A stretch of DNA of 64,000 bases from an uncultured Myxococcales bacterium (GTDB lineage Bacteria; Myxococcota_A; UBA9042), in NCBI GenBank assembly GCA_903842345.1, contig CAIMLR010000007.1, positions 372,001 to 436,000 on the forward strand, read 5' to 3'. The stretch's first letter is position 1; every line of letters begins with the position of its first letter. The notes below the pieces were generated by a model, which saw only the letters and a list, made by a program, of their open reading frames with translations, was not told where the DNA came from and made no database searches. A program made the translations under genes and the position numbers. Positions 61,494-64,000 of this stretch are shown here, in pieces.

Positions 61494-61623
61494 GCCGACG
61501 CCGAACTCGATCATGTGCTACCAGATTCCGGGGACGATCACCAAGGACGGAAAACCAATTCCAGGTGGCTTCGACATTGACGCTTCTGACGCGTCCTACG
61601 TCGCTTCGGCCTACGCGAAATAG
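61494..61623 (+). pseudogene. C-terminal fragment of a zinc metalloprotease
   Basis: A plus-strand frame ends PNSIMCYQIPGTITKDGKPI, then DIDASDASYVASAYAK and a stop. SIMxY followed by a TKDGKPI turn and a DxxYVxxAYAK end is how the C-terminal part of metzincin-like (M10/M12) catalytic domains reads, with the Met-turn in SIM. The zinc-binding helix that should precede it is absent, and the upstream sequence is the IS66 fragment on the other strand, so this is a cut-off tail. Confidence 0.45.
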
Positions 61624-61786
61624 CCCCGCAAGGCGTTGAGTGTTTTGGGCAGCTGGAGCATCCTCCGGTCCGAGTGGCAAGCCAGTCATCCGCGTATCTG
61701 GAAGCAACGCTGCCACAGTGGCCGCACTCTGAACGCTGGCGCGTCTTGACGTAGATGTCGGCATTCAAGCCGCGTCCCAGGCGAGG

Positions 61787-61806
61787 GTGTTTACGCGCGT
61801 AAACAC
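61787..61806. repeat. Perfect 20-bp palindrome, copy 2
   Basis: GTGTTTACGCGCGTAAACAC, identical to the site at 48276. It lies 7 bp beyond the stop codon of the DUF1016-N-like gene copy B. Confidence 0.7.
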
Positions 61807-61813
61807 CTTTGAC

Positions 61814-62587
61814 TCAGACGCCTTCGGCCTCATCGTTCCCATAGACGAGCAGGTTTAGACGTTCGATGGTCGGTGACAGTTTAGCGAGCACCATATTTGC
61901 ACGCTCGACGATCGGCGCAGAAGCGCTAAACGTGTAGCGGGTCATGTCAGCCTCCCAATCCTCTGAATCTTCGAGGAGGGTAGTCGCCGCTTCAAGCAAG
62001 CGAATCGCGCGGACGAAGTTCGGCATCTTTGGACGACCGACGCGGCTGACCGACATCTGTGCCATTTGGTCGTCGATTGCGCTCGCCAATTCGCGCGTGG
62101 ACCACGCCCGATCAAGTGCGAGGTGCGCCAATTCGAGCTTCGCGTCTGGGTCGTGAACGACGAGTAGTCTGCGATGGTGTGTGAACGGAAGCGCTTCAGC
62201 GATCGCAGCCGGGAGGAGGGTGAACTGCTCGGTTACGGCGACCGCATTGAACAGATACGAAGCTGTGACCATCAGATCTTCGCGAGCAGCGAGCTCCCGA
62301 AACGAGTTCGGGTGGCGTCTGGGGTCACGCACGCGCGTCGTATCCCCGCTGAAACAGGCAGCGATGACATAACGGCCAATCGCGAGGGCCGTTTGAAGTC
62401 CTCCAACGCGGTAGAGCCGGTTCACCTCGGCGACTAGCTCCGAGATTTGTGGCCGATCGAGGCTAGCCGGCTCCGGAATGGGGCCGAACTCGGCGGAGTC
62501 CATGAGGCGCCGGGGATTATGCACGAGGGTGAGACCTGGCGAGGCCTGTTGTTCGTTGCGATGGCTCTCACATTGGATGTCTGGCAT
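61814..62587 (-). CDS. DUF1016-N-like predicted DNA-binding protein (copy B)
   Basis: 257 residues. The ATG at 62587 is chosen because GGGGGAG lies 6 nt upstream; ATG 62593 abuts that element. It shows the same pattern as copy A (47244): ALAIGRYVIAACFSGD, VTASYLFNAVAVTEQF, LPFTHHRRLLVVHDPDAKLELAHLA, WSTRELASAID. The H-R-x-L-L..D..A/K..LA..W-S-x-x-E-L run is typical of the DUF1016 N-terminal domain. No nuclease half. C-terminal helices differ from copy A. The 20-bp palindrome lies directly downstream. Function not known; DNA binding is inferred. Confidence 0.6.
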   Translation of the reverse strand: MPDIQCESHRNEQQASPGLTLVHNPRRLMDSAEFGPIPEPASLDRPQISELVAEVNRLYRVGGLQTALAIGRYVIAACFSGDTTRVRDPRRHPNSFRELAAREDLMVTASYLFNAVAVTEQFTLLPAAIAEALPFTHHRRLLVVHDPDAKLELAHLALDRAWSTRELASAIDDQMAQMSVSRVGRPKMPNFVRAIRLLEAATTLLEDSEDWEADMTRYTFSASAPIVERANMVLAKLSPTIERLNLLVYGNDEAEGV

Positions 62588-63099
62588 GTTCATCTCCCCC
62601 GCAACGTAAGCGTCTTTCCAGGGGCCCGGTCTGTCAATCGCAACACGAGCAGCCGACCATGCGTATTTGAGCGACATGGCATAGCAAATCGTGCAATTCA
62701 GCGACAAGGGCTTGATTTTACGCCGATTCTAAAAGGGGGTGTTGTTGCCGCTGAGCGTCGGTGACTTCTGGCAGAATTTTGTTTAGCGCAACAGCGGGAC
62801 ACGTCACGTCCACAAGGCGCTCGGCGCGGTCCGGCCCGGCGTGAGATCACACTCCGCGAAACGGCGGATCGATGAAGCGTGTTCGTCCCGTTTGCTCCAG
62901 CTCCTTTGTGCTCAGGCGACTGCTGACGGCTCGGTTGCGGCCGCACCTGCGACATCGCCCGCATTATTTGTTCAGAATTTGGCAGACGAGGGAAGCTTGA
63001 CACGTGGACCGCAATATGGTCGATTAGCAACGTTCATTCGGTACTGGTTGTGTCACAGCACTCGGCGAAAGTTTCGCACCGTGACCCTTTGGAGCACAA
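62588..63099. other. Divergent intergenic region
   Basis: 512 nt between copy B (minus) and the outer-membrane protein gene (plus). No credible gene or terminator was seen. It must contain both promoters; none stands out. Confidence 0.45.
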
Positions 63100-63924
63100 A
63101 TGCTACGTTCCTCGATTCAGGTTGCCTTGGTGTTTGCATTGACGACTTTCTCGACCTTCGCGTTCGCGGAAATTCGGCGGCCGTCTCGCCCCATCGTCGA
63201 TGAGCGTGGCCTCACGGACATTGAGGCGCTCCACTTCATGGTCGAGGACGCCGACGGTGTGCCGACCCCAACTCCGCCGGCCAAGAAATTTCGTCTCTTC
63301 GGGCTTCCGGAGCTGACGCTCGGGGGCTCGTACGACTCTGGCGCGTCAGTCGGTGGCACGGAACTTGACATCGCGGTACCAATCAAACTGACGGGTAATC
63401 ATCGGCTGAGCTTACTGCTCGTCGGGACTGGCGATGGGTTCGGCTCCGGCACGAGTACGTACGGCGGAGTCATTCAGGCGAAGTACGCGCCGGGATGGGG
63501 AAATACCCGACGCGGTGACGGAAACGAGGTGAGCGGTTTCGAATGGGCGATCGTCCCGACCTACGGCTACGCGGGCGGTTCACGCGTACAGATGCAGGCA
63601 CGGGCAGAGTACGCCAACAACTTCGCGAAGCTCGTCGGTTGGAAGGCAGGCGTCCGCGCTGCGCCGCAATGGACCGCAGCGGGGAGCGGCTATTCATTCG
63701 GCGGCCTATTTGGCTTGTGGCGGACTTGGGGCGCGGCGCACGAACTGGACCTCTCAGTCGAGTACAAAGGGAGTGCCGTGACCTACGGTGCCTCTGTCGC
63801 ACACGAGCTCGACCTTGAGGTTGATTACGCTCTCACCGGTCATTGGAGCTTTGGCGTGACGGCAGGGAGAACGATTTCCGTACCCGGCACGATTGCAGGC
63901 CTGTTGGTCGTGTACCAGTTTTAG
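63100..63924 (+). CDS. Outer-membrane beta-barrel-like protein
   Basis: 274 residues, GGAG 6 nt before the ATG, signal peptide VALVFALTTFSTFAFAE. The mature part begins with a Pro-rich linker (to about 65) and then has alternating strands with Gly/aromatic residues (LTLGGSYDSGASVGG, SGFEWAIVPTYGYAGG, YSFGGLFGLWRTWG) and the C-terminal VVYQF with the terminal Phe. No family recognised. The remaining 76 nt of the window hold nothing identifiable. Confidence 0.6.
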   Translation: MLRSSIQVALVFALTTFSTFAFAEIRRPSRPIVDERGLTDIEALHFMVEDADGVPTPTPPAKKFRLFGLPELTLGGSYDSGASVGGTELDIAVPIKLTGNHRLSLLLVGTGDGFGSGTSTYGGVIQAKYAPGWGNTRRGDGNEVSGFEWAIVPTYGYAGGSRVQMQARAEYANNFAKLVGWKAGVRAAPQWTAAGSGYSFGGLFGLWRTWGAAHELDLSVEYKGSAVTYGASVAHELDLEVDYALTGHWSFGVTAGRTISVPGTIAGLLVVYQF

Positions 63925-64000
63925 GTGCGGCGCGGCTTTTGCATCAGGGGCGTGCCCGACGCACAACTTGCGGTTGCTGAGGACGGCTCAAGCTCTGCTC

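Overview
The window is high-GC Gram-negative chromosome. It carries Sec signal peptides, many lipoproteins, outer-membrane barrel proteins and a meso-DAP-type murE. The large lipoproteins with acidic, Cys-rich (DDGxxCTxDxC) repeats, FG-GAP-like repeats and a MopE-type DGIDNDCNG motif are typical of Myxococcota and related former deltaproteobacteria. I infer that affiliation from style only; no rRNA or other decisive marker is present.

Layout. 1-7290: envelope genes, including a minus-strand set (phosphoesterase lipoprotein, SurA-like foldase, phosphate-porin-like protein cut by the window edge) that looks like a phosphate-scavenging unit, plus a barrel protein, a NUDIX hydrolase and a hydrolase-like lipoprotein. 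7534-24080: a division and cell-wall (dcw) cluster, mraZ-rsmH-ftsL-(TPR lipoprotein)-ftsI-murE-murF-mraY-ftsW-murG-ftsQ-ftsA-ftsZ-(small membrane protein). It is mostly overlapping or tightly spaced. murD, murC, murB and ddl are missing from their usual slots. A promoter with TGGGA direct repeats (MraZ boxes) precedes mraZ. 24084-36582: a VWA protein with a MerR regulator, exported proteins, a glycoside-hydrolase-like protein, a 1394-residue repeat lipoprotein, a frameshifted class A beta-lactamase relic and two membrane/exported proteins.

36.8-49.4 kb is accessory DNA, visibly less GC-rich and with different codon use. It starts at two tRNA 3'-end fragments; the clearer one matches tRNA-Thr(CGT) and looks like an integration scar. 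A minus-strand block follows: a large P-loop ATPase with a small membrane partner and a zinc-ribbon protein, then a translationally coupled operon of DNA methyltransferase, double-GHKL ATPase/histidine kinase, receiver-domain protein and an unknown protein. A small gene and a DUF1016-N-like protein behind shared ATCTCATGTGAGAT palindromes complete the block. The coupled operon is the best candidate for a little-described (probably defence or epigenetic) system. The block ends in a decayed IS91-type transposase.

49.5-64 kb: a 2313-residue Rhs/YD-repeat protein with a C-terminal toxin-like tip, followed by an overlapping candidate immunity gene; a Cys-rich lipoprotein; IS66 fragments around a protealysin-like M4 protease and its emfourin-type inhibitor; a second DUF1016-N-like protein; and an outer-membrane protein. 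One perfect 20-bp palindrome (GTGTTTACGCGCGTAAACAC) occurs at 48276 and again at 61787, each near one of the two related DUF1016-N-like genes.
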